A DNA stretch of 64,000 nucleotides from Candidatus Collinsella stercoripullorum (GTDB lineage: Bacteria > Actinomycetota > Coriobacteriia > Coriobacteriales > Coriobacteriaceae): assembly GCA_019117005.1 (NCBI GenBank), contig DXAO01000044.1:62001-126000 (forward strand). The letters run 5' to 3'. The notes under the pieces are model-generated. The model was not told where the DNA came from and did not search any database. It saw only the letters and a program-made list of their open reading frames with translations. How positions within the stretch are numbered: position 1 is the first letter of the stretch; every line of letters starts with the position of its first letter. A program made the position numbers and the translations under genes. Shown here piece by piece: positions 44,275-56,060 of this stretch.

Positions 44275-45120
44275 TTATTGCCGCCCTGTTTCACGTGCGC
44301 GGCGCGCGGCGGCGACCGCGTCGAGGCGGGCCGTGATCTCGGCGGCGGACTCCTCGATCGCCTTGCGGTCGGTGCGGACCACGAAGCACCCGAGCCTGCG
44401 CATGAGGGCGTGCGCCTCCTCGAGCTCGCGCGCCACCTCCTCCGGGTCCGCATAGGAGGCGGCGCGCACGCGGGACTCCCCGTCGCCGAGCCGGCGCTCG
44501 CGGATGCCGGAGACGATGTCGGCGGTCGACAGCAGCCCGAACAGGCGCATGGGGTCGACCTCGAAGATGGACGGGGGCGGCTCCACGCCCCGCGCGAGCG
44601 GCACGTTTGCCACACGGTAGCCCTGGAAGGCGAGGTACATGGACAGGGGCGTCTTGGATGTCCGCGAGACGCCGATGAGCACGATGTCGGCGTCCGAGAG
44701 GTCGTCGGCGCCGCGCCCGTCGTCGTGGGCGACGAAGTACTCCATCGCCTCGATGCGGCGGAAGTAGCGCTCGTCGGTCCTGTGGATGACGCCGGGGGTG
44801 CCGGCGGGGCGGTCCCCCAGCAGGGCGGAGAGCGTGTCGAGGGCGGGGCCCATGAGGTCCACGGAGGGGACGTCGAGGTGGCGGAGGGTGAAGGCGAGCT
44901 GGGAGCGCAGCTCGGGGTCGACGATCGTGTGGAACACCGCGATCGGCTCGCCGGAGGCGATGTGGGGCGCGAGGTAGCGCTCGACCTCGTCGATGCCCGT
45001 CACCCGGGGGAGCCGCGCGACGCGCACCGAGCCCTCGCGGAACTGGCCGGCGGCCGCGAGGACGACCTCGCAGGCGGTATCGCCGAGCGCATCGGATATC
45101 ACATGGACCGTCGCCGTCAT
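44275..45120 (-). CDS. pyruvate, phosphate dikinase regulatory protein (DUF299)
   Basis: A 281-residue bifunctional kinase/phosphotransferase expected to inactivate PPDK by ADP-dependent phosphorylation of its active-site Thr and to reverse this with phosphate. N-terminal HVISDALGDTA, the ATP-like loop GVSRTSKTPLSMYLA, and RFRRIEAMEY-like YFRRIEAMEY identify the DUF299 family. Lies directly before ppdK, its partner. Start is the ATG giving MTATVHV. The PEP synthase regulator subfamily is the alternative, but the ppdK neighbour argues against it. Confidence 0.93.
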   Translation of the reverse strand: MTATVHVISDALGDTACEVVLAAAGQFREGSVRVARLPRVTGIDEVERYLAPHIASGEPIAVFHTIVDPELRSQLAFTLRHLDVPSVDLMGPALDTLSALLGDRPAGTPGVIHRTDERYFRRIEAMEYFVAHDDGRGADDLSDADIVLIGVSRTSKTPLSMYLAFQGYRVANVPLARGVEPPPSIFEVDPMRLFGLLSTADIVSGIRERRLGDGESRVRAASYADPEEVARELEEAHALMRRLGCFVVRTDRKAIEESAAEITARLDAVAAARRARETGRQ

Positions 45121-45186
45121 CTCGACTCCCTCCGTCCGGCTTCGCCCCCAGTGTAGCCGATGCGCGCGGGGTTGGCGTAACGAGGA

Positions 45187-45224
45187 GGGGCCGGGTGCCG
45201 CGTCATCTCGCGGCACCCGGCCCC
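45187..45224 (-). terminator. hairpin between glyS and ppsR
   Basis: A perfect 16-base stem (45187-45202 with 45209-45224, arms GGGGCCGGGTGCCGCG and complement) with a 6-base loop, 24 bases past the glyS stop. No T run follows, so it may be a weak terminator, a processing site or an mRNA 3' stabiliser. Confidence 0.5.
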
Positions 45225-45248
45225 CGTCGCGGGCTATGCGGCCTCGCG

Positions 45249-47339
45249 TCAGCCCTTCAGCAGGCCGATGTTCGCGATGTCGGCGAAGACCGCCTCGAAG
45301 CGGTTGAGCAGGCGCAGGCGGTTCGCGCGCAGCGCCTCGTCCTCGTCCATGACGAGGACGTCGTCGAAGAACCGGTCGATCGGCTCGCGGAGCGCGGCGA
45401 GGCCGGCGATGAGGGCGTCGAAATCCCTGCGCCCGCGCGCGTCGGCGACGAGCTCGCGCGCTGCCTCGGTCGCGGAGAGCAGGTCGCGCTCGGCGTCGCC
45501 CAGAAGCGCCTCGTCGACCTCGGTGCCGAGCGAGGCGTCGGCGAGATGGCTCGCCCGGGCGTAGGCCGTGGCGAGGTTGCCGAAGGTCTCGGGGTCGTCG
45601 GCGCGGGCCTGATCGAGGGCGCGCGCGAGGGCGAAGAAATCGGCCGGGGCGCAGACGGTCCCGGCGGAGACGGCGGCGACGGTGTCGGGGGCGATGCCCT
45701 CGTCGCGCGCCATCTGCTCCATGCGCCCCTTGATGAACGCGCAGACGGCTGCGGTTACCTCCCCGGCGTCGAACTCGATCCCCTGCTCGGCGTAGGCCGA
45801 GAGCGCGGCGGGCACGAGCTCCTCGTAGCCGCATCCCAGGCGCGCGCGGAGGATGTTCAGGATGCCGATCGCCGAGCGCCGCAGGGCGAAGGGGTCCTTG
45901 GAGCCGGTCGGGGGCTCGCCGATGGCGAACATGCCCGCGACGGTGTCGAGCTTGTCGGCGACCGCCACGATGCAGCCGGCGACGCCCTCGGGGAGCTCGT
46001 CCCCGGCGAAGCGCGGGCGGTAGTGGTCGCGGATGGCGGCGGCGACCTCGGCGTTCTCCCCCGACGCGAGCGCATAGTAGCCGCCCATGACGCCCTGCTG
46101 GCTCGTGAACTCGACGACCGCCTGGCTCACGAGGTCCGCCTTGGCGAAGTGCGCGGCGCGCTGCGCGTCGGAGGCGGCGTGGGCGCCGATGCGCGCCGCG
46201 TGCGCGATGGCGAGTGAGAGGTCCTCGATGCGCTCGGACTTCTGCAGCACGCTGCCGAGCTTCTCCTGGAACGCGACGTTGGCCAGGCGGGAGCGGAAGT
46301 CCTCGAGATCGACCTTGAGGTCCTCGTCGTAGAAGAACTTGGCGTCGTAGAGGCGCGCGCGGACCACGCACTCGTTGCCTTTGATGATGGCGGGGGCGCA
46401 CTCCGGGCGGCCGTTGGAGACCACGACGAACTCGCGGGTGAGGTTGCCGGCGGCGTCGTAGATGGGGAAATAGCGCTGGTTGGTGAGCATGGACTCGCAG
46501 ATGATCTCATGCGGGACCTGCAGGAACTCCTCATCGAAGGAGCCGACCAGGACGGTGGGCCACTCGCAGAGGTTCACGACCTCGTCGAGGACCTTCGCCG
46601 GCGTGTCGACGCGGGCCCCGCCGCGCTCGGCCTCGACCCGGGCGATGCCCTCCGCGATCACGGCGCGGCGACGGTCCTCGGTCAGGACGCCGGCGGACTC
46701 GAGCACGGACTCGTAGGCGGACGGCTCGGGGACGACGTGCTCGCCGGGCCCCAGGACGCGGTGGCCGCGGGTCGTGTTGCCGGACTCGACGCCCGCGAAG
46801 CTCACCGGCACGACCTCGTCGCCCAGAAGGACGCACAGCCAGCGGACGGGACGGACGAACGTCTCGTGCGTGGAGCCCCAGCGCTGGCTGCGGTAGTTGG
46901 GCCATTCGATGGACGAGATGACCTTCGTGCAGAGTGCTGAGAGGATGGGCGCCGCGGGCGCGGAGGGGATGCTCCGCTCGGCGAAGACGTACTCGCGGCC
47001 GTCCGCGTCCTCGCGGCGGACGAGGTCTGCGGCGTCGACGCCGCACTTGCGGGCGAAGCCCTGGGCCGCCTTGGTGGGGGCGCCCTCGGCGTCGAAGGCG
47101 ATGGACGCTGCCGGGCCGCGCTTCACCTCGTGCACCTCCTCGGTCGCGGTGGCGACGTCGGAGACGAGGGCGGCGAGACGGCGCGGCGTGGAGACGACGC
47201 GGACGTCGCCGTGCGCCAGGCCGGCCTCGGTCAGGCCCCGCTCGACCAGGGTGCCGAGCTGCCTGACGGCGTTGACGAGCGGTGCGGAGGGCATCTCCTC
47301 GCAGCCGATCTCGAACAGGAAGTCACGGGACTGAGCCAT
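45249..47339 (-). CDS. glyS: glycyl-tRNA synthetase beta subunit
   Basis: A 696-residue subunit of the tetrameric bacterial glycyl-tRNA synthetase. N-terminal FLFEIGCEEMPSAPL, then MRWG-type SQRWGSTHETFVRPVRWL, an HD-type region and the C-terminal anticodon-binding part. Starts three bases after the glyQ stop. Confidence 0.96.
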   Translation of the reverse strand: MAQSRDFLFEIGCEEMPSAPLVNAVRQLGTLVERGLTEAGLAHGDVRVVSTPRRLAALVSDVATATEEVHEVKRGPAASIAFDAEGAPTKAAQGFARKCGVDAADLVRREDADGREYVFAERSIPSAPAAPILSALCTKVISSIEWPNYRSQRWGSTHETFVRPVRWLCVLLGDEVVPVSFAGVESGNTTRGHRVLGPGEHVVPEPSAYESVLESAGVLTEDRRRAVIAEGIARVEAERGGARVDTPAKVLDEVVNLCEWPTVLVGSFDEEFLQVPHEIICESMLTNQRYFPIYDAAGNLTREFVVVSNGRPECAPAIIKGNECVVRARLYDAKFFYDEDLKVDLEDFRSRLANVAFQEKLGSVLQKSERIEDLSLAIAHAARIGAHAASDAQRAAHFAKADLVSQAVVEFTSQQGVMGGYYALASGENAEVAAAIRDHYRPRFAGDELPEGVAGCIVAVADKLDTVAGMFAIGEPPTGSKDPFALRRSAIGILNILRARLGCGYEELVPAALSAYAEQGIEFDAGEVTAAVCAFIKGRMEQMARDEGIAPDTVAAVSAGTVCAPADFFALARALDQARADDPETFGNLATAYARASHLADASLGTEVDEALLGDAERDLLSATEAARELVADARGRRDFDALIAGLAALREPIDRFFDDVLVMDEDEALRANRLRLLNRFEAVFADIANIGLLKG

Positions 47340-47342
47340 CGG

Positions 47343-48248
<906 letters not shown>

Positions 48249-48296
48249 CCTTTGATCCCCTATCGTGACGGATTGCTCATACGGTTCGACATGATA

Positions 48297-48341
48297 GCCC
48301 ATCGGCGCCGGTCGTGCGGGTCGCACGCGGCGCCGATGGGC
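48297..48341 (-). terminator. long hairpin between lepB and glyQ
   Basis: A perfect 13-base stem GCCCATCGGCGCC / GGCGCCGATGGGC with an inner GTGCG...CGCAC hairpin in the loop. It may end the lepB transcript or act in the glyQ leader; no T run and no T-box motif is present. A TATCAT -10-like element directly abuts it (48291-48296). Confidence 0.5.
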
Positions 48342-48389
48342 CATCTCCCCAAGTTTTCACCGGTCGCCCGGCATCCGTGCGGGCGGTAG

Positions 48390-48950
48390 TCAGAGCAGGC
48401 CGAAGCGGTTCAGCGGCCAATAGCGCAGCACGGCGACGCCGATCAGGTCCTGCTGCTCGACGGCGCCGAAGTAGCGCGAGTCGGCGGAGTTCTCGCGGTT
48501 GTCGCCCATCACCCAGACGCACCCCTCCGGCACGGTGTAGGGGAAGCTCACGATGGTCCCGGGGGCCTGGCTGGCGAGCGGCCAGCTCTCCCCCTGCGCG
48601 TAGGGCTCGTCGAGCACCTGGCCGTCCACGACGACGCGGCCGTCGACGAGGTCGACCGTCTGGCCCGCCGTGGCGATCACGCGCTTGACGAGGACGTCGT
48701 GGTCAGAGGAGCCGTCGGGGTTGCGGAACACGACGATGTCGCCCGCCGCGGGGGACTGGCCGAGGTTGCAGGTCACCTTCTGGGCGAAGACCTGGTCGCC
48801 GATCTCGATGGTGGGCTCCATCGACCCGGTCGGGACGACATAGGGCTCGAGCACGAAGGCGCGGACCACCAGCATCGCGGCGATGGCGATGACGAAGATG
48901 AGGACCCATTCGACGAGGCTGCGGAAGAACGAGGTGGCATGGGGTGTCAT
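48390..48950 (-). CDS. lepB: signal peptidase I
   Basis: A 186-residue membrane-anchored Ser/Lys protease that removes secretory signal peptides. One membrane segment (about 14-32) is followed by catalytic Ser43 in PTGSMEPTI and Lys89 in LVKRVIA, then GDNRENSADSR. The extended charged hairpin typical of Gram-negative LepB is absent. Ten bases after trmD. Confidence 0.95.
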   Translation of the reverse strand: MTPHATSFFRSLVEWVLIFVIAIAAMLVVRAFVLEPYVVPTGSMEPTIEIGDQVFAQKVTCNLGQSPAAGDIVVFRNPDGSSDHDVLVKRVIATAGQTVDLVDGRVVVDGQVLDEPYAQGESWPLASQAPGTIVSFPYTVPEGCVWVMGDNRENSADSRYFGAVEQQDLIGVAVLRYWPLNRFGLL

Positions 48951-48960
48951 GCGGGGCTCC

Positions 48961-49731
48961 TTACTCGCGCGCGGGGCGCGCGTCCGGTCCATGATAGCGC
49001 GCGACGAGCTCGCGCGCGCGGTCGCGCTCCTCGGGTGTGAGGCCCGCGCCATCGATGAGGTCGGGGCGCCAGCGGCAGGTCCGCTCGATGGCGTCGGCAC
49101 GGCGCCATGCGTCGACCCGGGCGTGGTCGCCCGAGAGGAGCACCGGGGGGACCTCGCGGCCGCGGAAGCTCGCCGGCCTGGTGTACTGCGCGTACTCGAG
49201 CAGGCCCCCGGACGGGCGGGTGGAGAACGACTCGTCGACCGGCGACATCTCGTCACCGAGGGCGCCGGGGATGAGCCGGACGACGGCGTCAGCGACCACC
49301 ATCGCGGGGAGTTCGCCGCCGGTGAGGACGTAGTCGCCGATCGAGAGCCGCTCGTCGGCCAGGTCGTAGGCGCGCTCGTCCATGCCCTCGTAGCGGCCGC
49401 AGACGAGAAGGAGCCGCTCGCAGCCGGCGAGGCGCTCGGCGCAGGCCTGGTCGAACCGGTCCCCGCAGGGGGTGAAGAAGACGGTGCGGGGCCGCGAGCC
49501 CGAGGCCGAGATGGCCTCGACGGCCTCGAAGATGGGCTCCACCTTCATGAGCATGCCCTGCCCGCCCCCGTAGGGCTCGTCGTCGACGGTGCGGTGGCGG
49601 TCATGGGTCCAATCGCGCAGGTCGTGGGCGCGGAACTCGAACAGCCCCGCGCGCCTCGCCCGACCCAGGATGGAGGTCGACATCACCGTGTCGAACATCT
49701 CGGGGAAGACGGACAGCGTCTCTATGAGCAT
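48961..49731 (-). CDS. trmD: tRNA (guanine-37-N1) methyltransferase
   Basis: A 256-residue SPOUT-class enzyme preventing frameshifts at G37-containing tRNAs. Motifs: TLSVFPEMFD, DDEPYGGGQGM, VCGRYEGMDER, SIGDYVLTGGELPAM and SFRGREVPPVLLSGDH. Overlaps rimM by 10 bases. Confidence 0.97.
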   Translation of the reverse strand: MLIETLSVFPEMFDTVMSTSILGRARRAGLFEFRAHDLRDWTHDRHRTVDDEPYGGGQGMLMKVEPIFEAVEAISASGSRPRTVFFTPCGDRFDQACAERLAGCERLLLVCGRYEGMDERAYDLADERLSIGDYVLTGGELPAMVVADAVVRLIPGALGDEMSPVDESFSTRPSGGLLEYAQYTRPASFRGREVPPVLLSGDHARVDAWRRADAIERTCRWRPDLIDGAGLTPEERDRARELVARYHGPDARPARE

Positions 49732-50264
49732 GCGGGGGCCTCCGGGGCGTCTTCGGGTCCGACCTCGATCAGGCCGTCCATGAGATGGGTGCGGACGGGG
49801 CCCGACTCGGGCACGTCCTCGACGGCCGCCTCGACGACGGGGATGAGGACCTCGCCGTACGGACCCTGCACGACCCAGACGTCGTTGGCCGGGGTCTCCA
49901 TGACGTCCGCGATGCGGCCGACCGATCCGTAGCGCTCGTCGCGCACCTCGCGGCCGATCAGCTCGTCCGCCGCGGCATCGAGCGGCCCGACGTCCAGGTC
50001 GGACTCGCGCGCCAGGACGTAGCATCCGGCGATGCCCTCGGCGTCGTCGAGGGACGCGATGCCCGAGAACCGGGCGAGCATGCCGTCCTCGTTCACGTGC
50101 TCGACGCGGCAGAACCGGTCGCGGTCGAGCGCGGGCGGCGTGAGCGCCACGGTCATGCCCGGGCGCAAAAGGAAGGGAAGGCCCCGTAGACCGGCTACGG
50201 AGACCTCCCCCTTCGTGCCGTGTGGGGCGACCACACGGGCGATGTTCCTATATTCGCGCGCCAA
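49722..50264 (-). CDS. rimM: ribosome maturation factor RimM
   Basis: A 180-residue 30S assembly factor: N-terminal RimM barrel with APHGTKGEVSV, and the PRC-barrel C-terminal part (DELIGREV to GEVLIPVVEAAV). TTG start, two bases past the khpA stop. The acidic Pro/Ala tail is dispensable-looking. Confidence 0.94.
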   Translation of the reverse strand: MAREYRNIARVVAPHGTKGEVSVAGLRGLPFLLRPGMTVALTPPALDRDRFCRVEHVNEDGMLARFSGIASLDDAEGIAGCYVLARESDLDVGPLDAAADELIGREVRDERYGSVGRIADVMETPANDVWVVQGPYGEVLIPVVEAAVEDVPESGPVRTHLMDGLIEVGPEDAPEAPACS

Positions 50265-50266
50265 CG

Positions 50267-50569
50267 CTACCCCATGACCTCTACCTCGACGGAGGTGCCG
50301 AGGCGGGCGGCGAGCGCACGCGCGAGGGTGCGGATGGCCTTGATGGTGCGGCCGTGGCGGCCGATCACCTTGGCCACGTCGTCATCGGCGACGTTGACCT
50401 CGATGGTCGAGGACGCCTCGCCGTCGATGACCTCGAGGCTGACGGCATCGGCGTCGTCCACGATGTTGACGACGAGATACTCGACGAGATCGGCGATGCG
50501 GTCGGAGAGCATCTCCCCGCCATCCTGGTCGAGCGCGTCATCGGCGCGCTCGTTGAGATCTAGGGACAA
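50267..50569 (-). CDS. khpA: KH-domain RNA-binding protein KhpA
   Basis: A 100-residue single KH-domain protein with the GxxG loop VIGRHGRTIKAIR. KhpA with KhpB/EloR binds RNA and affects cell elongation in firmicutes. TTG start with GGAG at four bases. About 24 residues precede the family's usual MLSDRIADLVEYLV start, so the exact start may be downstream. Confidence 0.92.
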   Translation of the reverse strand: MSLDLNERADDALDQDGGEMLSDRIADLVEYLVVNIVDDADAVSLEVIDGEASSTIEVNVADDDVAKVIGRHGRTIKAIRTLARALAARLGTSVEVEVMG

Positions 50570-50571
50570 GG

Positions 50572-50925
50572 TTACTCCTCAGCGCCCTCAGCCTCGGCGG
50601 CAGCGGCCTCGGCGGCGCGCTTGGCCTCCTCGGCCTCCTTCGCGAGCTGCTTCTTGGACTTCTTCTCGACGGTCTCGGTCTTGGGGCCGGCCTCGGCGGC
50701 GCGCACGAGCGCGGCGACGGCGTCGGTCAGCTGGGCGCCCTTGGACTGCCAGTCGGCGATCTTCTCGAGGTCCAGGTTGATGGTCTTGGGGGTGGTCAGC
50801 GGATTGTAGCGGCCGACCTCCTCGATGAAGCGGCCGTCGCGGGGCGAACGGGAATCAGCGACGACAACGCGGTAGTACGGACGCTTGTGGGAACCGTGAC
50901 GAGCGAGGCGGATCTTGACTGCCAA
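50572..50925 (-). CDS. rpsP: 30S ribosomal protein S16
   Basis: A 117-residue ribosomal protein starting [20 protein letters not shown] after a TTG start behind GGAGGAG, with [12 protein letters not shown]. The S16 core ends near residue 80; an Ala/Glu/Lys-rich tail follows and is longer than in E. coli (82 residues). Head of the rpsP-khpA-rimM-trmD-lepB operon. Confidence 0.96.
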   Translation of the reverse strand: MAVKIRLARHGSHKRPYYRVVVADSRSPRDGRFIEEVGRYNPLTTPKTINLDLEKIADWQSKGAQLTDAVAALVRAAEAGPKTETVEKKSKKQLAKEAEEAKRAAEAAAAEAEGAEE

Positions 50926-50944
50926 TGAAAACTCCTCCAACCAA

Positions 50945-50958
50945 GCAGCATATGCTGC
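50945..50958. promoter_or_regulatory. 14-base palindrome in rpsP leader
   Basis: GCAGCATATGCTGC is a perfect inverted repeat about 20 bases upstream of the rpsP start, in an otherwise asymmetric leader. It could be a leader hairpin or a protein site. Confidence 0.35.
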
Positions 50959-50980
50959 GACTACGAACAAACGGCTTGTA

Positions 50981-51009
50981 ACTATACGCCAACGACCGGA
51001 GCAGGTGAA
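50981..51009 (-). promoter_or_regulatory. possible rpsP promoter P2
   Basis: Minus strand TTCACC, 17 bases, TATAGT, giving a leader of about 50 bases. Confidence 0.45.
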
Positions 51010-51053
51010 GCCCGTGAGACAAACTTCTTCGGTATGGCCGCAGGCAAATCCAT

Positions 51054-51081
51054 ATTTTGACCAAGATGGGGCGAAATGCAA
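51054..51081 (-). promoter_or_regulatory. possible rpsP promoter P1
   Basis: Minus strand TTGCAT, 16 bases, CAAAAT. The -35 is the same hexamer as at the tRNA-Pro and tRNA-Ala promoters. It would lie back-to-back with, and overlap, the dinB -35 region. Confidence 0.4.
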
Positions 51082-51101
51082 GGTCTTCACAGTTTTCACG
51101 G

Positions 51102-51107
51102 TATACT
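51102..51107 (+). promoter_or_regulatory. -10 element of dinB, suggesting a leaderless transcript
   Basis: TATACT ends seven bases before the dinB ATG, so transcription would begin at or next to the start codon. No strong -35 and no LexA-type box is visible. Confidence 0.45.
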
Positions 51108-51113
51108 GGAGCC

Positions 51114-52412
51114 ATGAAGGGCGAACATACATACGATTCCCCCGGGCCCGCCGAAGCGCTGTTCGGCGCATGGAGCGGACCCGCCGTCGGCCTGCTCGAC
51201 CTCGACGCGTTCTTCGCCAGCGTCGAGCAGCTCGACCATCCCGCATGGCGCGGCAGGCCCGTCATCGTGGGCGGCGATGCCGATGCCCGCGGCGTCGTCT
51301 CGACGGCCTCCTACGAGGCGCGGGCGTTCGGTGTCCGCTCCGCCATGCCGAGCGCCCAGGCGCGGCGCCTGTGCCCGCAGGCCATCTGGACGCACGGGCA
51401 CTTCGACCGCTATCGCGAGCTCTCCGCGCAGGTCATGGCCTTCCTCGAGGACGAGACCCCCTATGTGGACCGCGTCTCCATCGACGAGGCGTTCTTCGAC
51501 GTCACCCCGGGGCGCTTCTCCCGGGAGGACCCCGTCGCGATCTGCCGCCGCATCTCCGCGCGCGTCGCCAGCCTGGGCATCACCTGCTCGATCGGGCTGG
51601 GCAGCAGCAAGACCGTGGCCAAGATCGCCAGTGAGCGGGACAAGCCGCGCGGCCTCACGGTCGTCTTCCCCGGCACCGAGGAGGGGTTCCTCTCCCCCTT
51701 GCCCGTGCGCGCCATGAGCGGGATCGGATCGGCCGCCGAGACGGCGCTCGCCCGCGCGGGCATCCACACGCTCGGCCAGCTCGCCGCGGCGGACCCGCAG
51801 GTGCTCTCCGGCGTCTTCGGCGTGAACGCGCAGACGATGCGCGAGCGCGCCCGGGGGGCCGAGCGCAGCGCGGTCTCGGCGGTCGATGCGCCCGAGGAGG
51901 TCAAGTCGGTGAGCAACGAGCGCACCTTCGCGCGCGACCTCACCGAGCGCGGGGACGTCGAGGCGGCGATCCACCTGCTCGGCGAGTCGGTGGGCAGGCG
52001 CCTGCGCCGCCGCGGGCTCGCGGGGCGCACGGTGACCCTGAAGCTGCGCTTCTCATACGGGCGCGGCAGGACCGTCCAGCGCAAGCTCGCCCATCCGACC
52101 GATGACGAGAACGTCTTCATCCCGGTCGCCCTGGAGCTGCTCGACGGGGTCTGGGCGCCCGGGACGCGCATCAGGCTCGCCGGCGTCGGCATGAGCGACT
52201 TCGATCTGGCCGGCGGCGTGCAGACCGACCTGTTCTGCGAGGTCGACGAGAGGGGCGCCCAGGCGAGCGACCGGCGCGGCCTGTCGGTCGCGATGGACGC
52301 CGTGCGCGAGCGCTTCGGGGACGCGGCGGTCGGGTTCGGGCGGGCGGCGCGCTTCGATGCGGAGGTCGTGCGCTCGGACCGGTACGGGTCGCGAAACTCC
52401 CCGCGCGGGTGA
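51114..52412 (+). CDS. dinB: DNA polymerase IV (Y-family)
   Basis: A 432-residue translesion polymerase. Metal-binding [11 protein letters not shown] (Asp29/Asp31 region) and SIDEAF (Asp124, Glu125) are intact, the finger motif [16 protein letters not shown] and the helix-hairpin-helix region follow, and the little finger ends with a beta-clamp motif QTDLF (about 370-374). It is one of the few plus-strand genes and is divergent from rpsP. Confidence 0.94.
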   Translation: MKGEHTYDSPGPAEALFGAWSGPAVGLLDLDAFFASVEQLDHPAWRGRPVIVGGDADARGVVSTASYEARAFGVRSAMPSAQARRLCPQAIWTHGHFDRYRELSAQVMAFLEDETPYVDRVSIDEAFFDVTPGRFSREDPVAICRRISARVASLGITCSIGLGSSKTVAKIASERDKPRGLTVVFPGTEEGFLSPLPVRAMSGIGSAAETALARAGIHTLGQLAAADPQVLSGVFGVNAQTMRERARGAERSAVSAVDAPEEVKSVSNERTFARDLTERGDVEAAIHLLGESVGRRLRRRGLAGRTVTLKLRFSYGRGRTVQRKLAHPTDDENVFIPVALELLDGVWAPGTRIRLAGVGMSDFDLAGGVQTDLFCEVDERGAQASDRRGLSVAMDAVRERFGDAAVGFGRAARFDAEVVRSDRYGSRNSPRG

Positions 52413-52429
52413 GCCGCCGCGGAAGATGA

Positions 52430-52456
52430 AAAAAGGCGGCCCGCACGGGGCCGCCT
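52430..52456 (-). terminator. terminator at the end of the rplU-rpmA-obgE-nadD-yqeK-rsfS run
   Basis: Minus strand AGGCGGCCCC / GGGCCGCCT hairpin with TTTTTT after it; lies between the convergent dinB and rsfS ends. Confidence 0.85.
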
Positions 52457-52481
52457 GCACGCTTCCCTCGAGAAGCCTAGG

Positions 52482-52940
52482 TTAGAAGCCGAGGTCGAGG
52501 ACGGGGGCGTCGCCCCAGAGGCGCTCGAGGCGGTAGTAGTCGCGCGCCTCGGGCGAGAACACGTGGACGATGACCGAGCCGTAGTCCATGAGGATCCAGC
52601 TGCCCTCGTCGCGCCCCTCGATGGAGAACGGGTGCTCGCCGCAGGCGTCGGCGACCTTCTCCTCGACCTCGTCGACGACGGCGTCGGCGAGGCGGCTGTT
52701 CTGGCCGGTCGCGATGACGAAGTAATCGCAGACATCGGAGAGGGAGGTCAGGTCGAGCACGGCGACGTCGTCCGCCTTCTTGGCGTCCGCGGCCGCGGCG
52801 GCGGTGCGGGCGACCTGCTCGGCGGCGACGCCGGTGCTCGACGCGCTCGCCGCGCTCCGGTCGGAGGAGACGGAGAAGCTGCCGTGATGCTCGGACCCGG
52901 TCGTCTCGAGCGGGGTGTCTGCGATGGCGGTATCGGTCAT
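52482..52940 (-). CDS. rsfS: ribosome silencing factor RsfS
   Basis: A 152-residue protein that binds L14 and blocks subunit joining. The core (from about residue 45) has KKADDVAVLDLTSLSDVCDYFVIATG and EGRDEGSWILMDYGSVIVHVF. An N-terminal extension of about 45 residues rich in Ser, Thr and Ala precedes it and is atypical. ATG four bases after the yqeK stop. Confidence 0.94.
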   Translation of the reverse strand: MTDTAIADTPLETTGSEHHGSFSVSSDRSAASASSTGVAAEQVARTAAAAADAKKADDVAVLDLTSLSDVCDYFVIATGQNSRLADAVVDEVEEKVADACGEHPFSIEGRDEGSWILMDYGSVIVHVFSPEARDYYRLERLWGDAPVLDLGF

Positions 52941-52944
52941 GGGA

Positions 52945-53577
52945 TCAGCCTTTCTCATGGTTCAGCGCGAGCGCGTAGGTGTTGTAGATGTCCAGGGCGG
53001 TCGGGTACAGGTAGCGCCCCGTCGAGATCACGTAGGTGAGGCCCTGGGAGAAGCAGTCGAAGAACAGCCGCGCGAGGGGCACCTCCCCCACCTCCGCGCG
53101 CAGGGCGTCGGCGTAGTCCCCGCGGCGCATGGGCTCGATGGCGTCGGCGACGAAGACCACCATGTCGAGGTCGGACATGTCCGGCGCGGCGGTGGTATGG
53201 CGGGCGACCGCCTGGAAGACGGAGTCGGGGAGCTCCCCGAACAGCTGGGGAAGCTCGAAGGCGGCCACCGGGCCGTGCAGGACGGCGCGGGCGTTGGCCG
53301 GGGAGCCGGCGACGCGGACGCCGTACTGCGCCGCGCGGGCGAGCAGCTCGGAGGGCTCGAGGACCTTGTCCCAGTCGTGGACGAGGCCCGCCGCCTCCGC
53401 GAGGAAGGGGTCGACCCCGTAGACCTCGGCGAGGCGGGCCGCCGTGCGGGCGACCCCGAGCGTGTGGTTGCGGCGATGGGTGTCGGCCGCCATGCGGACA
53501 TCGAGCATGTCGCGCATGCGGGCGAGGTAGGCGCCCTTGTCCTCGATGCGGTATCCGGGTTCGCTGTCGTGGGCCAC
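52945..53577 (-). CDS. yqeK: YqeK-like HD phosphohydrolase
   Basis: A 210-residue HD-domain protein. Ligands: His38 (RRNHTLG), His67-Asp68 (HDWDK), His101 (LHGPVA), His127 (RHTTA) and Asp145 (FVADAIEP). Members of the YqeK family hydrolyse diadenosine tetraphosphate symmetrically. GTG start behind GGAGG. Conserved between nadD and rsfS. Confidence 0.92.
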   Translation of the reverse strand: MAHDSEPGYRIEDKGAYLARMRDMLDVRMAADTHRRNHTLGVARTAARLAEVYGVDPFLAEAAGLVHDWDKVLEPSELLARAAQYGVRVAGSPANARAVLHGPVAAFELPQLFGELPDSVFQAVARHTTAAPDMSDLDMVVFVADAIEPMRRGDYADALRAEVGEVPLARLFFDCFSQGLTYVISTGRYLYPTALDIYNTYALALNHEKG

Positions 53578-53587
53578 GAGGTTCCTC

Positions 53588-55770
<2,183 letters not shown>

Positions 55771-56028
55771 TTACGCGTTGGCGAGCGGACGGACGTTGAC
55801 GCGGTGCTTGATGCCGCGGGTGTACTCGACCGTGCCGTCGATGAGCGCGAACAGGGTGTCGTCCTTGCCGCGACCGACGTTGGCGCCCGGGTGGATGTGG
55901 GTGCCGCGCTGGCGGACGAGGATGGTGCCGCTGGTCACGGTCTGGCCGGCGAAGCGCTTGCAGCCCAGACGCTGACCGCGGGAGTCACGGCCGTTGCGGG
56001 ACGAGCCGAGGCCTTTTTTGTGTGCCAT
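55771..56028 (-). CDS. rpmA: 50S ribosomal protein L27
   Basis: An 85-residue ribosomal protein with [15 protein letters not shown] at the very N-terminus and [21 protein letters not shown]. The N-terminus begins directly with the mature sequence, so no cleavable prepeptide of the Firmicutes kind. Confidence 0.97.
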   Translation of the reverse strand: MAHKKGLGSSRNGRDSRGQRLGCKRFAGQTVTSGTILVRQRGTHIHPGANVGRGKDDTLFALIDGTVEYTRGIKHRVNVRPLANA

Positions 56029-56060
56029 GTCTAGTACCTTCTTTCAGACAGCTCGTGGGG

